64,000 nucleotides of DNA from Xylaria sp. FL1777 (taxonomy: Eukaryota > Ascomycota > Sordariomycetes > Xylariales > Xylariaceae): positions 171,780-235,779 of the forward strand of contig MU400574.1 of the NCBI GenBank assembly GCA_022578965.1, read 5' to 3'. Position 1 is the stretch's first letter. Every line of letters begins with the position of its first letter. Below are positions 61,081 through 64,000 of this stretch, piece after piece. The notes beneath the pieces are model-generated. The model saw only the letters and a program-made list of their open reading frames with translations, had not been told where the DNA came from and did no database searches. The position numbers and the translations under genes were made by a program.

Positions 61081-61636
61081 TTATAAAATACATAGTATAT
61101 TAAGCCTTATTTAATGCTAGTACGCTTTTTGCTTTTTGTTAATGCTTTTGCTATTTATAATATAATAGCTAGCAATTATTTTAGCGTTTTTGCTTGTTAA
61201 AACGGTTTAATATAACTTTAATTAGTTATTTTTAAATTTAAAGATTTTTTTTATTAAGCTTTAAAACTACTAATTAAAAACTTTTTAATTATAGCTTTAT
61301 TATTTACTAAAACTTAGATTTTATTTAAAACTAGCTAAGTATAGCTTAAAAATAACATTAACTTAAACTAAAAAACAGTAATATTATTACTAAATTAATA
61401 AGCTATAGTTAATTAAAAGATTTTTTAACTTTTAGCAAAGTTATTTTAATGCTTGCTTTATTATTTGCAGCTTTTATTATTTAAAACTTTTAAAAGTAAT
61501 ACTTAAGCTTTTTAAAGTATGATTATATTTATTACTACTACTAATAAAACCAAAAAAGTTTTTAAATTGTTTTTAAAACTTTAAAAAACAATTTATATTT
61601 AAAGCTTAAGCTAAATTTTAATAAGCTTAATATAAC

Positions 61637-61666
61637 AAACCTGTTATATATTAATATAACAGGTTT
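61637..61666. repeat. 13-bp perfect palindrome
   Basis: AAACCTGTTATAT and its exact reverse complement are separated by 4 bases. This may be an end of an old inverted-repeat element or chance in A/T-rich DNA, though the CCTG/CAGG core makes chance less likely. Confidence 0.55.
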
Positions 61667-61940
61667 GCCCTTAAGGTCTTAATTTATAAGTAATAATAGA
61701 ATCCTTAACAGTAGTCCGTTAAGAAAGTTTTTAGGGTATTTTTACTACTATACATTAATAAAGGTTTTAAAAAATTAAAAATAATAAATATATTAGTACT
61801 TAGCAGTTATAAAAAAATTAATAGCTAAAAAACTAAAACTAAATAAATAATTAAATATAAGAAGTACATAATTATATAAACAAAGAAAAAGTAGAAAAAG
61901 TAGTAACTTTTTTTAGATTATTACAAGTTTAGTAAACATT

Positions 61941-62018
61941 AAATTACCGTAAGCTTAATAAGCTTTAAATTACTATAAGCTTAATAAGCTTTAGATTACT
62001 ATAAGCTTAGTAAGCTAA
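61941..62018. repeat. Tandem repeat, three 26-bp units
   Basis: Units at 61941-61966, 61967-61992 and 61993-62018 share ATTAC-TAAGCTTA-TAAGCT. Unit 1 to unit 2 differ by two bases, and unit 3 carries a few more changes. Confidence 0.75.
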
Positions 62019-64000
62019 ATAAGTTATTACGTAACTTTAGTTTTAGCTAGCAAAAAAAAAAGTATATAGTATATATAAAAGCATTAAGCCGCTTTAAAAG
62101 CTACTTTTGTATTAATTTTATAACATTATTTCCTTTTTTTTAGAATTGTTGTTTTAACAATTTTCCGTAAATATTTTCTTTTTTTTTTTTTTTATATGTT
62201 ATAATATTAAAGCGTATTAAAAAAACTAACCGCTTATTTAAAACAAAGCAAAAACTCGTTTTTGCCTTTTTTATTAATTCTATTAGCTATAAAGTTATGC
62301 TTTGCTTTTGCTGCTTTAATTAATTACTAACGTATAAAATAACAAATAATATATTTTATTGTTTTAAATGCGTATATGCTAGTTACTTTTGCAATAAATT
62401 AAAGGTTTTAATTAACTTAATTAACAATATAATTTTTAAATACTATTGTTTTAAAAAAAAAAAAAAGCAAGCAAAGCAATAGCTACTTTTAGTTTAAAAA
62501 AAATTAAAACAAGCTTAAAATAGCTTTAATTTTGTTTTAAATAAGTTAGCTTAGCTTTATATACAAAAACGTTTTTTAAAAGCAAAAAATATTAAAATAG
62601 TTTAGCAAAAGCTTTAGTTCTTAAATAAACTAAACAAAATAAAGCGCATTAAAAAAAAACAAAAAGCGCTAATAAAAAAGCAAAAATAACAAAAAAAGCA
62701 AGCTAAAGCAGCATAAGCTACTTTATTTAAGTTTAATTAAAATTTCTTAAGCGTTTTTTTTAAAATTAACTTTTTTTTTCTAGTTTTAAGCAGTTAAAGT
62801 ATTAATAGTAAAACTAACTTATAACTACTTTAATAATCTTTAAGTATTTTTTAAGTTTTTAAGTATTATTAACATATAAATATTTTTTTTATTTAATAAA
62901 ATACTTTAGGTTATTATTATTTTAACAAAAATTTAGTATACTTTTAACTTTATAAACGTTTTAATTTGTTTTTATTTCTAGTTATGTTTTAATAAATATT
63001 TTAATAAATACTAGTTTTAGTAAAAAAATATAAAAAATAAAGTAAATTTGCATATTCTTTAGTAATAATAGTTTATAATTAATAAATAAAATAACTTCTT
63101 TAATTTTAAAAAAGCCAAATTTCTTAAATTTTAATTTATTGCTTAGTTGTTTTGTTTTAATTTAAAAAATATTAATATTTGCATTTTATTTTTATTATAG
63201 TAAATAAACTTTGTTTTTTTTTTTAAAGGTTAGTTTTTTAGTTTGTTTCTTATTATAATATATTAACATTTATTATTATAAAAACTAAAAACGTAATTAT
63301 AGTTTAGCTTATAATGTTTTAATTTTTGTTATAATAGTTTTTGCTTAAAATACTATAATTAAAATAGCAAGTGCTTTTATTAATGTTTTTTTTTGGTTTT
63401 TAATAATTGCTTGCTATTTATAAATAGCTTTATATAAAAATATATTTATATTTTTATTTGTTAATATATTATATAAAATCTATGCTATTAATAATAGTTT
63501 TACTTAATTGTTTTATTAGTAATTAATATAACTCTATAAATATTGTTTTAATATTTAGTTTAATTTTTTTGTTTGTTTATTTGTTTATAAGTAATAAGCG
63601 GTTAAAAATTTTAGTTTAACACTAATAAGTTTAAAAAAACTAGTTTTAAACTTAAAAGTAAACAATTTATTTTAATTTAAAACAATTTTTTTTAGTAGTT
63701 TATGCTTATTTAAATATTAATATATAAAAATATATGCAAGTTATTTAGCTGTTATATTTTTTTTAAACAATAAAAAGTAAATATACTTAGTAAATCTATT
63801 AATAATAACTTATATTTTATTATATTATATTTTTATAACTAAATTAGTTAATAAAAGTAATACTATAATAAAATCTTAAGCAATAATATATTATGCTTGT
63901 TTAAATATTTATATAAGTTATAGCAGTTTATAAAGCTTATATTAAGCTATTTTAGCTTTATTATAAATATTGCACTTTTTTATAATAAATTTAACTATGT

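Larger units (their letters stand above)
61081..64000. repeat. Second AT-rich block, probably RIP-degraded repeat
   Basis: The composition changes abruptly at about 61080 and stays A/T-dominated to the window edge, with no open frame over 60 codons. Words such as TTATATAA and AAGCTTA, rich in TA, match those of the first block. It contains a 13-bp palindrome (61637-61666) and a 26-bp tandem repeat (61941-62018). No LTR pair can be seen because the block runs out of the window. The type of parent element is unknown. Confidence 0.7.

Noticed and set aside
61941..62018. Possible CRISPR-like or centromere-type array
   Set aside because: Only three 26-bp units with no spacers in eukaryotic A/T-rich repeat DNA; a plain tandem repeat.

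Overview
This window comes from a filamentous ascomycete, most likely a Sordariomycete. The protein genes carry many short introns (47-80 bp, GT-AG, with CTAAC/CTGAC-like branch sites). The gene families are typical of such fungi: a PKS-NRPS hybrid, an AflR-like Zn2Cys6 regulator, a trans-acting enoyl reductase, P450s and a HET-domain protein. Two very AT-rich blocks look like repeats destroyed by RIP (repeat-induced point mutation). The genus is not determined.

Layout. 1-5417: no gene seen, one decayed direct repeat and low-complexity DNA. 5418-6901 (+): bZIP transcription factor, 4 exons, one of its introns GC-AG. 6902-13504: long gene-free stretch. 13505-15039 (+): Stm1/HABP4-type RNA and ribosome-binding protein, 6 exons. 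15879-16583 (+): doubtful hypothetical gene. 17039-41836: a secondary-metabolite cluster. It holds an 11-exon PKS-NRPS (-), an AflR-like regulator (+), a LovC-type trans-enoyl reductase (-), a relic of an MFS transporter (-), a P450 pseudogene (-) and, divergent from it, an intact paralogous P450 (+). 44000-44977 (-): unknown gene with an uncertain 5' end. 45966-47918 (-): amino-acid transporter of the Aa_trans family. 49476-49785: TA-flanked inverted-repeat element. 49944-57317: RIP-degraded LTR retrotransposon. 58072-60638 (+): HET-domain gene. 61081-64000: second AT-rich block.

How the genes fit together. The PKS half (KS-AT-DH-CMeT-inactive ER-KR-ACP) would make a methylated, reduced polyketide with the help of the separate enoyl reductase. 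The NRPS half (C-A-T-R) would join it to one amino acid and release it through the terminal reductase-like domain. The two P450s would then oxidise the product, the MFS protein would export it, and the Zn2Cys6 protein would control the genes. The cluster appears to be decaying. The synthase is open for 4070 codons except for one in-frame TAG in the adenylation domain, one P450 has two in-frame stops, and the MFS gene is a deleted remnant. The regulator, enoyl reductase and second P450 look intact.

The most striking non-coding result is the LTR element. Its two 287-bp LTRs are collinear without a gap, and the flanking 5-bp target duplications (ttata/ttatg) differ by one G-to-A transition. RIP has turned one LTR wholly to A/T but fades out within the other.
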